The notes below the pieces were generated by a model that saw only the letters and a program-made list of their open reading frames with translations, was not told the origin of the DNA and did not search any database. Of a stretch of 64,000 nt of DNA, positions 28,421 through 38,044 are shown piece after piece (the stretch's first letter is position 1; each line of letters starts with the position of its first letter). Location: NCBI RefSeq assembly GCF_013409595.1, contig NZ_JACCBD010000001.1:2294001-2358000 (forward strand). The letters run 5' to 3'. Source of the stretch: Leucobacter aridicollis. GTDB lineage: Bacteria; Actinomycetota; Actinomycetes; Actinomycetales; Microbacteriaceae. Both the position numbers and the translations under genes were made by a program.

Positions 28421-30682
28421 CTACTCGGCGTCAGCCTCAGCTGCGGCCTCGGCCGGAGCGTCGGCAGCTGCCTCCTCGATGACGGGCTCGAGCGAGAGCT
28501 TGCCGCGATCGTCGACCTTCGTGATCTTCACGAGGATCTTCTGGCCGATCGAGAGCACCTCGTCAACCGACTCGATGCGCTTTCCGCCGACGAGCTTGCG
28601 CACCTCGGAGATGTGCAGCAGGCCGTCCTTGCCCGGGAGCAGCGAGACGAACGCGCCGAACGCAGCGTTCTTCACGACCGTACCGAGGTACTGCTCGCCA
28701 ACCTCGGGGTTCTGCGGGTTCGCGATCGCGTTGACCTGCAGGCGGGCAGCCTCGGCCGACGGGCCATCGACAGCGCCGATGTAGACGGTTCCGTCGTCGT
28801 CGATCGAGATGTCGGCGCCGGTCTCGTCCTGGATACCGTTGATCGTCTTGCCCTTGGGGCCGATGAGCTCACCGATCTTGTCGACCGGGATCTGCACGCT
28901 GATGACGCGGGGCGCGGTGGGCGCCATCTCGTCGGGAGCGTCGATCGCCTGATCCATGACGTCGAGGATCGCGGTGCGGGCCTCCTTCGCCTGCGCGAGC
29001 GCGCCGACGAGCACGTCCGACGGAATGCCGTCGAGCTTGGTGTCGAGCTGCAGCGCGGTGATGAACTCCGAGGTGCCTGCGACCTTGAAGTCCATGTCGC
29101 CGAGCGCGTCCTCAGCACCGAGGATGTCGGTGAGGGTCGCGTACTGCGTCTCGCCGTTCACGGTGTCAGACACGAGGCCCATCGCGATGCCCGCGACGGC
29201 CGCGCGGAGCGGCACGCCAGCGTTGAGCAGCGACAGGGTCGATGCGCAGACCGAACCCATCGAGGTCGAGCCGTTCGAGCCGAGCGCCTCGGACACCTGG
29301 CGGATCGCGTAGGGGAACTCGTCGCGCGCGGGAAGCACGGGAACGAGCGCGCGCTCAGCGAGGAAGCCGTGGCCGATCTCGCGGCGCTTCGGGCTGCCAA
29401 CGCGGCCGGTCTCACCGGTCGAGTACGGCGGGAAGTTGTAGTGGTGCATGTAGCGCTTGCTCGTGATGGGCGAGAGCGAGTCGATCTGCTGCTCCATCTT
29501 GAGCATGTTCAGCGTGGTGACGCCCATGATCTGGGTCTCACCGCGCTGGAAGATCGCCGAGCCGTGCACGCGCGGGATGACCTGCACCTCTGCGTCGAGC
29601 GCGCGGATGTCGCGCAGCCCACGGCCGTCGATGCGAGCACCCTCGGTGAGGATCCGCCCGCGGACGATCTTCTTCGTGACCGACTTGTAGGCACCCGAAA
29701 CCTGGCCGTCTGCCTCGGCGGGGAGCTCCCCTGCCTCAACCTTGGCCGCGATCTGCTCCTTCACGCGCGCCTTCAGTGCGTCGTCCGCGTCCTGGCGCTC
29801 CTGCTTGTCAGCGATCTGGTAGATGCCAGCGAGCTCAGTCTCAGCGAGCGCCTCAACCGCAGCGTAGACCTCGTCGGAGTACGGCAGGAAGACCGGGTAC
29901 TCCTGGACCTCCTTGGCCGACTGCGCGGCGAGCTGCTCCTGCGCCTTGACGAGCTGGGTGAGGAACGGCTTTGCCGCCTCGAGGCCCTGCGCGACGACTG
30001 CCTCGTCCGGGCGGGTTGCGCCGCCCTTGATGAGGTTCCACGAATCCTCGGTTGCCTCAGCCTCGACCATCATGATCGCGACATCCTCGGTGCCGTCAGC
30101 CTTGGTGACAACGCGGCCGGCGACCATGAGGTCGAAGACGGCGTCCTTCAGCTGCTCGACGTTCGGGAACGCGACCCACTGGTCACCGATGAGCGCGAGG
30201 CGCACGCCGGCAATCGGGCCCGAGAACGGCAGACCCGAGATCTGGGTCGACATCGACGCGGCGTTGATCGCGAGCGCGTCGTAGAACTCGCCCGGCGCGA
30301 TCGACAGCACGGTCACGACGATCTGCACCTCGTTGCGGAGGCCGTCGACGAACGACGGGCGCAGCGGGCGGTCGATGAGACGGCAGACGAGGATCGCCTC
30401 GGTCGAGGGGCGCCCCTCGCGACGGAAGAACGAACCGGGGATCTTGCCGGCAGCGTACGAGCGCTCCTCGACGTCCACGGTGAGCGGGAAGAAGTCGAAG
30501 TGATCCTTCGGCTGCTTCGAGGCGCTCGTTGCCGAGAGGAGCATGGTCTCCTCGTCGAGGTACGCGGCGACCGCGCCCTGCGCCTGCTGTGCGAGGCGGC
30601 CTGCCTCGAAGCGGATGGTGCGCTTGCCGAACTTACCGTTGTCGAGAACGGCCTCGGCGAACTTGATTTCAGGACCCTCCAC
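28421..30682 (-). CDS. pnp: Polyribonucleotide nucleotidyltransferase (PNPase)
   Basis: Phosphorolytic 3'-5' exoribonuclease and polymerase of mRNA decay. 753 residues: two RNase PH-like domains (for example [20 protein letters not shown] in the first and [11 protein letters not shown] in the second) joined by a helical domain, then a KH domain ([22 protein letters not shown]) and an S1 domain ([24 protein letters not shown]), ending in an acidic/Ala tail. The start is GTG at 30682 with AAGGAG at ideal spacing. A hairpin lies in its leader at 30,718. rpsO is not next to it. Confidence 0.97.
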   Translation of the reverse strand: MEGPEIKFAEAVLDNGKFGKRTIRFEAGRLAQQAQGAVAAYLDEETMLLSATSASKQPKDHFDFFPLTVDVEERSYAAGKIPGSFFRREGRPSTEAILVCRLIDRPLRPSFVDGLRNEVQIVVTVLSIAPGEFYDALAINAASMSTQISGLPFSGPIAGVRLALIGDQWVAFPNVEQLKDAVFDLMVAGRVVTKADGTEDVAIMMVEAEATEDSWNLIKGGATRPDEAVVAQGLEAAKPFLTQLVKAQEQLAAQSAKEVQEYPVFLPYSDEVYAAVEALAETELAGIYQIADKQERQDADDALKARVKEQIAAKVEAGELPAEADGQVSGAYKSVTKKIVRGRILTEGARIDGRGLRDIRALDAEVQVIPRVHGSAIFQRGETQIMGVTTLNMLKMEQQIDSLSPITSKRYMHHYNFPPYSTGETGRVGSPKRREIGHGFLAERALVPVLPARDEFPYAIRQVSEALGSNGSTSMGSVCASTLSLLNAGVPLRAAVAGIAMGLVSDTVNGETQYATLTDILGAEDALGDMDFKVAGTSEFITALQLDTKLDGIPSDVLVGALAQAKEARTAILDVMDQAIDAPDEMAPTAPRVISVQIPVDKIGELIGPKGKTINGIQDETGADISIDDDGTVYIGAVDGPSAEAARLQVNAIANPQNPEVGEQYLGTVVKNAAFGAFVSLLPGKDGLLHISEVRKLVGGKRIESVDEVLSIGQKILVKITKVDDRGKLSLEPVIEEAAADAPAEAAAEADAE

Positions 30683-30717
30683 GGGTACTCCTTACATACG
30701 TGAGCGCGCGGGGGCAG

Positions 30718-30755
30718 TCCGGAAGCGCTGCTGCGCTAACGCGGTGCGATCCGGA
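30718..30755 (-). promoter_or_regulatory. Stem-loop in the pnp 5' leader
   Basis: TCCGGA (30718-30723) pairs with TCCGGA (30750-30755), with GC-rich partly pairable sequence between. In enterobacteria a pnp leader stem-loop is processed by RNase III for autoregulation; the same role here is only an analogy. The rest of the 248-bp pnp/30,931 divergent gap shows no gene. Confidence 0.4.
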
Positions 30756-30930
30756 GCTGATGTTCAGTAGACGACCGCCCTGGAGATTACTCAGAGAGAT
30801 CCACCACCGAAGACCAGCCCACCCACCGACGGGCTCGATTCAACATTGACGCGGGGTGATACCCGCATGGCCAGGATAGCATCGGCCCCCTCAGAACGGG
30901 CGGAGGATCCCTCGCCGATACACTCGCCGT

Positions 30931-31302
30931 ATGCCTCGATCACGAACTCGGCTCCGGGCGCTCGCCCTCCCGCTGTGCGTGGCAGCTCCGATCGGCGTCG
31001 CCGTCGCCCTGAACACGGCCGTTCGGCCGCGCATCGCAGAGCGACTCGGGGGCACGCGCATCACGCACCGCACGACGTTCAAGAGCGCGGACGGCTGGTG
31101 GGAGTTCGGCGCTGGGGTTCGCGCAGCGCACCCGGCAGCCACGCGGTTTCTCGAGCTCTCCGATGGCGCGATCGTGATGATCGGGGTGGCGGTGGCGGCG
31201 CTCGCCTGCGCGGCGCTCCTCGCGAGCGACCGCCGCACACGGTCCGAGAAACGCGCGAGGGCCCGGTCGGATACATCCGACCGAGCCCCTCGCCGTGAGT
31301 AA
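30931..31302 (+). CDS. Two-TM hypothetical membrane protein
   Basis: 123 residues from an ATG at 30931. Hydrophobic segments are ALALPLCVAAPIGVAVALN near the N-terminus and AIVMIGVAVAALACAALLAS near the C-terminus, with about 55 residues between that would be extracytoplasmic and include ADGWWEFGAGV. The C-terminus is arginine-rich and is encoded by DNA that also forms the serA terminator hairpin. It converges on serA with only 1 bp between stops. No family recognised. Confidence 0.65.
   Translation: MPRSRTRLRALALPLCVAAPIGVAVALNTAVRPRIAERLGGTRITHRTTFKSADGWWEFGAGVRAAHPAATRFLELSDGAIVMIGVAVAALACAALLASDRRTRSEKRARARSDTSDRAPRRE
31255..31293 (-). terminator. serA terminator inside the convergent gene
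   Basis: GCGAGGG plus CGGTCGGA pairs with TCCGACCG plus CCCTCGC around a TACA loop (31255-31293). The structure begins 11 bp beyond the serA stop on the minus strand and lies wholly within the last codons of the plus-strand gene. Confidence 0.7.
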
Positions 31303-31303
31303 G

Positions 31304-32911
31304 TTAGGCGTCGACGACGATCGCGCGCGCCGACTCCGCACCGATCGACTCGGCGAGCGAGTCGACGAGATCCTCAGCGAGCGGGGAATCGATCGTCAGC
31401 ACCGAGAGCGCCATGCCGCGCTTCTCGTCGCGCGCGATCTGCATGCTCGCGATGTTGATGCCGGCGTCGCCGAGCTTCCCACCGAGCGTCGCGACGATGC
31501 CCGGGCGGTCGGTGTAGCTCAGCACGAGCAGGTGCTCGGTGAGCGGCAGCTCGACGTCGTAGCCGTTGACCTCGATGAGCTTCTCGATCTGCTTCGGCCC
31601 GGTCAGCGTGCCCGAGACGGACAGCTGCGTGCCGTCGGTGAGCGAGCCGCGGATCGTGATGATGTTGCGGAAGCTCTCGGCGACGGCGTCGGTCGAGAAG
31701 CGCACCTCGACGTTGCGCTGCTCGGCGAGCAGCGGAGCGTTCACGTACGACACGGGATCGGAGACGATCTTCGAGAAGATGCCCTTGAGCGCCGCGAGGC
31801 GGAGCGCCTCGACGCGATGCTCCGCGAGCTCGCCGTGGACCTCGATGTCGATCGACGCGAGCGCACCGGCGGCGAGCCCAGCGAACACCTGGCCCAGCTT
31901 CTCGGTGAGCGGCAGGCCCGGGCGAACGTACTCGTCGATGCCAGCGCCGGCGACGTTCACCGCGTCGGGCACGAGGTCGCCAGCGAGCGCGAGGCGCACT
32001 GACTTCGCGACCGCGACCCCTGCCTTCTCCTGCGCCTCGGCCGTCGAGGCACCGAGGTGCGGGGTGACGTTCACGTTCGGCAGGCCGGTGAGCGAGTTGT
32101 CGACCGGGGGCTCCTGCACGAAGACGTCGAGCGCCGCCCCCGCGATCTCGCCTGCGGCGAGCGCTTCGGCGAGCGCCCCCTCGTCGATGAGCCCGCCGCG
32201 CGCGACGTTGACGACGTACGCGGTCGACTTCATCGCCTTCAGCTGCTCGGCGCCGATCATGCCGAGCGTCTCGGGCGTGCGCGGCATGTGGATCGTCAGG
32301 AAGTCCGCACGCTCGACGAGCTCCTCGAGCGAGACGAGCTGCACCCCGAGCTGCTGCGCGCGGGGCGCCGTCACGTACGGATCGAACGCGATGAGCTCGA
32401 CGCCGAAGGGGCGGAGTCGTTCGGCGACGAGCGCGCCGATGCGGCCGAGCCCGATGATCCCGATTGTCTTCTCGTACAGCTCGGTGCCGGTGTAGGAGGA
32501 GCGCTTCCATTCGCCCGCCGAGAGCGAGCCGTGGGCGCGGGGCAGGTGGCGCGCGAGCCCGAGGATGTGCGCGACGGTGAGCTCAGCGGCGCTGATGATG
32601 TTCGACGTCGGGGCGTTCACGACCATGACGCCGGCCTGCGTAGCGGCCTTGATGTCAACGTTGTCGAGGCCGACGCCTGCGCGGGCGATGACCTTGAGGT
32701 TGGGACCCCAGCCGATCGCCTCACTATCGAGCTGCGTGGCCGATCGCACGAGCACCGCGTCGGCGGTGGCGAGCGCCGATCGGAGCGCGTCACGGTCGGT
32801 ACCGTCGACGTTCTGCACGTCGAAGTCGGGGCCGAGCGCGGCGATAGTGGCGGACGAAAGTTCTTCGGCGATCAGCACGACCGGCTTTGTCACGAGTGGT
32901 TCCTTCGGCAT
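31304..32911 (-). CDS. serA: D-3-phosphoglycerate dehydrogenase
   Basis: First enzyme of phosphorylated serine synthesis. 535 residues, the long actinobacterial form: catalytic and NAD domains with IGIIGLGRIGALVAERL, VNVARGGLIDEGAL and the catalytic histidine in VNVTPHLGASTAEAQEK, then an intervening ASB domain (about 320-450) and a C-terminal ACT domain (LLVLSYTDRPGIVATLGGKLGDAGINIASMQ) for serine feedback. Start ATG at 32911 follows the minus-strand upstream region shared with the divergent PucR regulator (170 bp). Confidence 0.97.
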   Translation of the reverse strand: MPKEPLVTKPVVLIAEELSSATIAALGPDFDVQNVDGTDRDALRSALATADAVLVRSATQLDSEAIGWGPNLKVIARAGVGLDNVDIKAATQAGVMVVNAPTSNIISAAELTVAHILGLARHLPRAHGSLSAGEWKRSSYTGTELYEKTIGIIGLGRIGALVAERLRPFGVELIAFDPYVTAPRAQQLGVQLVSLEELVERADFLTIHMPRTPETLGMIGAEQLKAMKSTAYVVNVARGGLIDEGALAEALAAGEIAGAALDVFVQEPPVDNSLTGLPNVNVTPHLGASTAEAQEKAGVAVAKSVRLALAGDLVPDAVNVAGAGIDEYVRPGLPLTEKLGQVFAGLAAGALASIDIEVHGELAEHRVEALRLAALKGIFSKIVSDPVSYVNAPLLAEQRNVEVRFSTDAVAESFRNIITIRGSLTDGTQLSVSGTLTGPKQIEKLIEVNGYDVELPLTEHLLVLSYTDRPGIVATLGGKLGDAGINIASMQIARDEKRGMALSVLTIDSPLAEDLVDSLAESIGAESARAIVVDA

Positions 32912-33081
32912 AGTTGAAGCGTCACATGTTGAGGCGCAAGAGCGCGGATCCCCAGTCTACTGCTCGAATATGCGCGCGCTTTCACGTGTGGCGCCGCGTG
33001 ACGCTCGGCTCGCGCGCCACGCCGCCGGCCCCGCGCGCAATTTCTCGCCGTCGCACCGCCGCTCACGCTTACGATGGTGTC

Positions 33082-34668
33082 GTGTCTCTCAGCCTCCGCA
33101 AGCTCCTCCAGAACCCGTCGCTCCATCTCAACCTGATCGTTGGCGGCGAGGAGGGCACGACTGACGAGCAGGCGCTCGACCGGGACTTCGAGTGGCTGCA
33201 CGCGACGGACATGGTCGATCCGACGCCGTTCCTGGGGCCGGCCGAGGTGATCCTCACCCTCGGCTGGCAGTTCCCCGTGACGGAGGCCGCCGACCCCGCG
33301 ATCCCCGAGGTGCGGGTCTCCCCCGCCCGGCTCGACCGGGTCTATGAGGACTACGTCGCCCTCGTCGCCGCCCACGGCGTGATCGGGATCGGGTTCGGGA
33401 GCGACGTGCTCCACCGCGGCGTGCCGCACCCGCTCGCTCAGGCGTGCCGGCGGCACGGCCTCATCCTGTTCGAGGTGCCATACGAGATCTCGTTCATGGA
33501 CATTCTGCAGGAGGCTTCACGCGTGCTGCAGCGCGACCAGACCGAGCGCTACGGCCGTTCCCTGCGCGCGCAGAAGGCAATCGCGAACGCCGCGACGCGG
33601 CGCGACGGGCTCAGCGCGACGCTGCGCGAGACTGCCAGGCAGTTGGGGTGCGGCGTCGCACTCTACGACCCGCTCGGCCATCCGGTGATCGTGATCGACG
33701 CTCCCGACGGGAGGCGCCTCTCGGAGCCGAAGCTCACCGCGATCGTGCAGGAGACGCTCGCGGGCGGCCAGCGCTTCCGGTCGGCGCAGGTCACCACCGA
33801 GGTCGAAGCGATCCTGCAGCTGCTCGGGGAGCCTGGCGAGCCCAGCGGGATGCTCGTGCTCACGCTGAGCCAGGCCTTCGACGATGTCTCACGCAACGTG
33901 CTATCGAGCGTGCTCGCGCTCGTGAGCGTCTCCCTCGAGCAGAACCAGGCGCTCGAGCGGCTGCACTCGACGCTGCGCGATGCGCTGCTGCAGCTGGTGC
34001 TCTCGGGCAACGTCGGCGTCACCTCCCACATCGTTGAGAGCGTCTGGCGGCCGCTCCCCCAGGTCCCCCTCGTGACTGTCATCGGGGTGCCGCGCGATGT
34101 CGAGACGGCGCGGGTCCTTCCGGCGCTCGAGGCGCTGCAGCTCCAGGAGGATCTCGGGATCTTCTTCGCCCAGTACCGCGGCGATCTTGCGGTGCTCGCA
34201 CACGAACGCGACGCCGATCGGGTCATCGCCCATCTCGAGACGTTCCCGCTCACGCTTGGGAGGTCACGCTGTGACCGCTGGGAGGGCCTCGCGCTGGCGC
34301 TTGACGAGGCCAAGAAGGCCGCCGAGTTCGGCATGCGGCGGGAGTCTGCCGGCGTGACCGCGTTCCCCGACATCTGGCGCGAGGGTGTCTCCGACCTCAT
34401 CGATTCGTCGGAGGCTGCGCACGTCGCTCGCAGGCTGCTCGGGCCCGTCACCGCGCACGATGCCGAACACGGCGCCGAGCTCCTCACGACGCTCCGCGTC
34501 TGGCTCGGCCACCACGGGCGCCCCCTGCCAGCCGCCAGGGAGCTCGGCGTGCACAGGCACACGCTTGGAGTGCGCCTGCAGCAGATCTCGGTGCTGACGG
34601 GAACCGATCTCGAGGATTTCCAGGTTCGGGCGGAGCTCGCGCTCGCGCTGCGCTACCTGCAGGGCTGA
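33082..34668 (+). CDS. PucR family transcriptional regulator
   Basis: 528 residues from a GTG at 33082 (VSLSLRKLLQNPSLHLNLIVGG), the conserved start of the N-terminal PucR domain; the frame is open further upstream but lacks homology there. The C-terminal PucR HTH is LRVWLGHHGRPLPAARELGVHRHTLGVRLQQISVLTGTDL. PucR proteins govern use of purines, amino acids or amines, usually as activators of neighbouring genes. The downstream APC permease, 189-residue protein and alcohol dehydrogenase are the likely targets; a dyad at 34704-34786 is the likely site. Confidence 0.92.
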   Translation: MSLSLRKLLQNPSLHLNLIVGGEEGTTDEQALDRDFEWLHATDMVDPTPFLGPAEVILTLGWQFPVTEAADPAIPEVRVSPARLDRVYEDYVALVAAHGVIGIGFGSDVLHRGVPHPLAQACRRHGLILFEVPYEISFMDILQEASRVLQRDQTERYGRSLRAQKAIANAATRRDGLSATLRETARQLGCGVALYDPLGHPVIVIDAPDGRRLSEPKLTAIVQETLAGGQRFRSAQVTTEVEAILQLLGEPGEPSGMLVLTLSQAFDDVSRNVLSSVLALVSVSLEQNQALERLHSTLRDALLQLVLSGNVGVTSHIVESVWRPLPQVPLVTVIGVPRDVETARVLPALEALQLQEDLGIFFAQYRGDLAVLAHERDADRVIAHLETFPLTLGRSRCDRWEGLALALDEAKKAAEFGMRRESAGVTAFPDIWREGVSDLIDSSEAAHVARRLLGPVTAHDAEHGAELLTTLRVWLGHHGRPLPAARELGVHRHTLGVRLQQISVLTGTDLEDFQVRAELALALRYLQG

Positions 34669-34703
34669 TCCCGGTCGGCGAACCGTCGACATTTCGGCAG
34701 CTC

Positions 34704-34786
34704 ATTCGACACTTTGCCAACGGCTGCGCAGCCGGATAGGCGACAATGCGGCGATTTGGCCGCACAACATGCGCAAACTGTCGAAT
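34704..34786. promoter_or_regulatory. Nested dyads before the permease, likely PucR operator or structured leader
   Basis: Arms ATTCGACACTTTG (34704-34716) and CAAACTGTCGAAT (34774-34786) are complementary at 12 of 13 positions. Between them are GGCTGCGCAGCC (34722-34733, perfect palindrome) and TGCGGC/GCCGCA (34747-34764, 6-nt loop). The whole lies in the 186-bp gap between the regulator stop and the permease start. Confidence 0.6.
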
Positions 34787-34854
34787 GCGCGCGCGTCGCT
34801 GATTCCGCATGCTTGAGTGTGGCCGCCATCGGCCCCACCGCAAAGGAGCGATGA

Positions 34855-36309
34855 ATGACAAAACTCAAGCGAAGTCTCGGCTTCGGCGCCGCCTACGCGG
34901 CATCAACAGGACTCGTGGTGTCCGGCACCGCGATGGTCTCCCTCGGCAACGGGTTCGGCACGGGCGGGCTCGCGTTCGCGATCCCCGCCTTCATCGGCCT
35001 CATCATCATCACGATGGTCGCGATCTCCTACGGCGAGCTCGCGTCGATGCTGCCCGGCGGCGGCATGGTCGGCGAGTACACGCTGCCCGCGCTCGGCCGG
35101 CTCCCCGCGATCCTCGCGGTACTCGGCGGATACCTCGTGCTTGTCTCCGCCGACGGCGGCACCCAGCTCATGGTCGCCGGAGACTCGTTCGAAAGCCTCA
35201 CCGGCTTCCCCGCCGCGGCATTCTCCTTCATCCTGCTCGCGATCCTGCTCGTCCTGAACATCTCGGGCGTCGACATCTTCGCGCGCGTACAGATCCCCGT
35301 CGTCTTCGGCCTCATGGGCATCCTCGCGATCATGGGGCTCGCCGGCGTGTTCGGCTTCACGAGCCAGACCCCCGTCGACAATCCCGTACTCAACACCGAC
35401 TGGGGCACACTCGCCTCGATGGGCGCCGTCGCGATCTGGCTCTACATCGGCATGGAGTTCGTTGCTCCGCTCGCCGAGGAGGTCAAGAAGCCGTGGAAGA
35501 CGATCCCGGCAGCGATGATCGTCGGCGTCTGCACCATCTTCGTCGTCGATGTGCTCTTCGGGTGGGGCGCGACGCGCTTCGCCGACCTCGCCGAGATGGC
35601 AAGCTCGTCGATCCCGCACGTCGTCGGCGCGACCGCAATCTTCGGCGCCGCCGGCGGCGTCATCATGACCGTCGTCACGATCCTCGCGTCGTTCTCGACA
35701 GGCAACTCCTACCTCGCGGCGATCCCGCGCATGCTCTACGGCCTCGCCAACGAGGGCCTGCTGCCGAAGTGGCTAGCCAAGGTGAGCCGACGCACGCGCG
35801 TGCCGTGGGCCGGGATGCTCGTCACCGCGGCGTGCATGGCGTCCGTGCTGCTGTACTCGACGTTCGCGGAGGGCGGGATCGAGCTGATCCTGAACCTCAT
35901 CAGCATCGCCTGCACGACCTGGCTGTTCAGCTACATCATCGCGCAGATCGACGTGATCGTGCTCCGCAAGCGCTACCCGAACGCGCGGCGCCCCTTCAAG
36001 ACGCCGTTCTACCCGCTGCCGCAGATCCTCGGCATCGCGTCGTGCGTCTACCTCATCGTGTTCATCGTCCCAGACATGAGCCAGCGCATCGTCATCTGGT
36101 CGAGCGCGGCCATCATCCTCGGCGCGATCGCACTGTTCGCCGTGATCTGGCTGAAGCGCAACCGGCTCCCGCTCTTCACCCCGACCGATCTCACGCACAC
36201 GCAGAACAACATCGTCGTGCGCTCGGAGAGCCTCGACGACGACGAGTTCGACTCCCCGCTCGCCGCCCCCGCCGCGCTACAGCGCGAGACCGACGGCGAC
36301 GTGCGATGA
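34855..36309 (+). CDS. APC superfamily amino acid/amine permease
   Basis: 484 residues with about 12 membrane segments. The first region GFGAAYAASTGLVVSGTAMVSLGNGFGTGG and SYGELASMLPGGGMVGEYTLPALG follow the APC pattern. AAAGGAGCG precedes the ATG at 34855. It is the first gene of the PucR-linked operon and overlaps the next gene by 4 bp. Placement with an alcohol dehydrogenase suggests import of an amine or amino acid that is degraded through an alcohol or aldehyde, but the substrate is not readable. Confidence 0.9.
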   Translation: MTKLKRSLGFGAAYAASTGLVVSGTAMVSLGNGFGTGGLAFAIPAFIGLIIITMVAISYGELASMLPGGGMVGEYTLPALGRLPAILAVLGGYLVLVSADGGTQLMVAGDSFESLTGFPAAAFSFILLAILLVLNISGVDIFARVQIPVVFGLMGILAIMGLAGVFGFTSQTPVDNPVLNTDWGTLASMGAVAIWLYIGMEFVAPLAEEVKKPWKTIPAAMIVGVCTIFVVDVLFGWGATRFADLAEMASSSIPHVVGATAIFGAAGGVIMTVVTILASFSTGNSYLAAIPRMLYGLANEGLLPKWLAKVSRRTRVPWAGMLVTAACMASVLLYSTFAEGGIELILNLISIACTTWLFSYIIAQIDVIVLRKRYPNARRPFKTPFYPLPQILGIASCVYLIVFIVPDMSQRIVIWSSAAIILGAIALFAVIWLKRNRLPLFTPTDLTHTQNNIVVRSESLDDDEFDSPLAAPAALQRETDGDVR

Positions 36310-36875
36310 CGACCGCACGCGTGCGCAAGCACCCGCTCGCGGGGTCGGGGCCGATCGTCGATCGGGCCAGGGCAGCCCTCGCGCGAACCGCGACCGAGTT
36401 CGGCGAGGTCATCGCCAGCGACCAGACAACTGTCACGGCCCGCACCGCGGACGGCGTCGACGTCACGCTGAGCTACGAGGGAGGCAACTTCGTGTTCTCG
36501 CGGGTCTACAACCTCACGCTCTCGGTCGCCCTTCCGGCCGAGTCCGACGTGCCGACCGGGCTGAAGCTCTCGCACCGCGCCCGGAGCGGCCCGCAGTTCG
36601 TGCGGGCGGCCGCTGCGGCAGGCGGCGCGCTCGCCTCGCGACTCGCGGCGCTGCACCGTTCCGTCGGCGACAAGCTGCGCGGCGTCGACCTCGTCGCCGC
36701 GACGGTGTCGGGCCCGCGCACCTCGCGCACGCTCACGCTCACCCCGATGGGCGGCTCCTACGTGTGGGTGCTCATTCCGCCGGTGTTTAAGGCAACGGCG
36801 TTCCCCGCAGGCGAGCCCGAGCGACTGCTCGACATCGTCCGCGCGCTCCGCAACTGGTCCCCCCTCTCAGTCTGA
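36306..36875 (+). CDS. Protein of unknown function in the PucR-linked operon (possibly DUF3156)
   Basis: 189 residues from the ATG at 36306, which overlaps the permease TGA by 4 bp. It reads MTTARVRKHPLAGSGPIVD, with a beta-rich middle (TTVTARTADGVDVTLSYEGGNFVFSRVYNLTLSVAL) and PMGGSYVWVLIPPVFKATAFPAGE near the end. No signal peptide, membrane helix or catalytic motif is visible. The composition and its link to an APC permease recall DUF3156, but I cannot confirm that. The surrounding longer frame from 34,809 is out of frame with the permease and not coding before 36,306. Confidence 0.75.
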   Translation: MTTARVRKHPLAGSGPIVDRARAALARTATEFGEVIASDQTTVTARTADGVDVTLSYEGGNFVFSRVYNLTLSVALPAESDVPTGLKLSHRARSGPQFVRAAAAAGGALASRLAALHRSVGDKLRGVDLVAATVSGPRTSRTLTLTPMGGSYVWVLIPPVFKATAFPAGEPERLLDIVRALRNWSPLSV

Positions 36876-36894
36876 TTCACTCGAAAGGATCACC

Positions 36895-38010
36895 ATGATC
36901 ACCATGAACGCGGCCGTCTTCGTCGGCCCGAACGAGCCCCTCGAGCTCCGCGAGCTCACGATCCCCTCGGAGCCCGGCCCGCAGGAGGTGCTCGTGCGGC
37001 TCGCAGCGTCGGGCGTCTGCCACTCCGACCTGCACGCGCTCGACGGCGACTGGGAGACCCCGGCGCCGCTCGTGCTCGGCCACGAGGGCGCGGGAGTCGT
37101 CGTCGCCGTCGGATCCGAGGTGACCGGGCTCGAAGCCGACGACCACGTGATCCTCTCGTGGACGCCCTCCTGCCAGAAGTGCGAGTTCTGCGTCTCGGGC
37201 CGCCCCGTGCTGTGCCAGCTCGCGAACGAAACGGCCTACCAGCATGTCTTCTTCGACGGCAAGCCACGCCTGCGTGACGGCGACGAAGACGTGCGGAGCT
37301 TCCTCGCGGTCGGCTCGTTCGGCGAGTACGCGATGGTGCCGGCGTCGGCGGCGATCAAGATCCGTCGGGACGCCCCGCTCGCGCAGGCCGCCCTCGTCGG
37401 GTGCGCCGTGACCACCGGCATCGGCGCCGTCACGAACACGGCCGGCGTCGAGCCAGGCAGCACCGTGCTCGTGGTCGGCTGCGGCGGCGTCGGGCTGAAC
37501 GTCGTGCAGGGCGCCCGCCTCGCCGGCGCCAAGCAGATCATCGTCGCGGACGTGAGCGCCGAAAAGCTCGAGCTCGGGCGAACCTTCGGCGCGACGCACA
37601 CCATCAACAGCCGCGAGGTCGACCTCGTCGAGACCGTCATGGCGCTCACCGACGGGCGCGGCGTCGACTACGCGTTCGAGGCGATCGGCCTGCCCTTTAC
37701 AATCGAAGCCTGCTACGAGGCGATCCGCCGCGGCGGCACGGCCGTCGTCGTCGGCCAGGTGGCGGACGGCGTGAAGATCTCGATCGACCCGTTTGTCATG
37801 AGCGACCAGGAGAAGCGCCTGATCGGCTCAAACTACGGGTCGAGCCGGCAATCGATCGACTTCCCAAAGATCATCGACCTCTACATGGAGGGCCGAGTCG
37901 ACCTTGACTCCATGGTGACTGACCGCATTCCGCTCAGCGGCGTGAACGAGGCGTTCGCCGAGATGCGCAAGGGCCGCGGCATTCGCACGGTCATCGAGTA
38001 CGACGCCTAG
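36895..38010 (+). CDS. Zinc-dependent alcohol dehydrogenase, class III-like MDR
   Basis: 371-residue NAD(P)-dependent medium-chain dehydrogenase. Catalytic zinc ligands in CHSDLHA, GHEGAG and the later GCAVTTG; structural zinc cysteines in CQKCEFCVSGRPVLC; nucleotide motif VVGCGGVGLNVVQGARLAGA followed by VADVS. The loop before the structural zinc and the overall length are closest to the formaldehyde/NDMA-type class III group, though specificity is uncertain. AAAGGA precedes the ATG at 36895; 19 bp after the 189-residue gene, so it is the last gene of the PucR-linked operon. Confidence 0.93.
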   Translation: MITMNAAVFVGPNEPLELRELTIPSEPGPQEVLVRLAASGVCHSDLHALDGDWETPAPLVLGHEGAGVVVAVGSEVTGLEADDHVILSWTPSCQKCEFCVSGRPVLCQLANETAYQHVFFDGKPRLRDGDEDVRSFLAVGSFGEYAMVPASAAIKIRRDAPLAQAALVGCAVTTGIGAVTNTAGVEPGSTVLVVGCGGVGLNVVQGARLAGAKQIIVADVSAEKLELGRTFGATHTINSREVDLVETVMALTDGRGVDYAFEAIGLPFTIEACYEAIRRGGTAVVVGQVADGVKISIDPFVMSDQEKRLIGSNYGSSRQSIDFPKIIDLYMEGRVDLDSMVTDRIPLSGVNEAFAEMRKGRGIRTVIEYDA

Positions 38011-38044
38011 GGGCCCGGGCTCCCGGTTGGCCACGACCCGGCCG

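Noticed and set aside
28403-30703. 766-codon plus-strand frame opposite pnp
   Set aside because: Exact antisense of PNPase; rich in Arg, Asp, Val and Leu as expected for the shadow of a GC-rich gene, no family motif.
31295-32002. Plus-strand frames opposite serA
   Set aside because: Shadows; the SerA ACT and ASB domains are continuous on the minus strand.
34809-36305. 5' two-thirds of a 688-codon frame overlapping the permease
   Set aside because: Out of frame with the permease, Arg/His-rich; only its last 189 codons (from 36,306) look like a gene.
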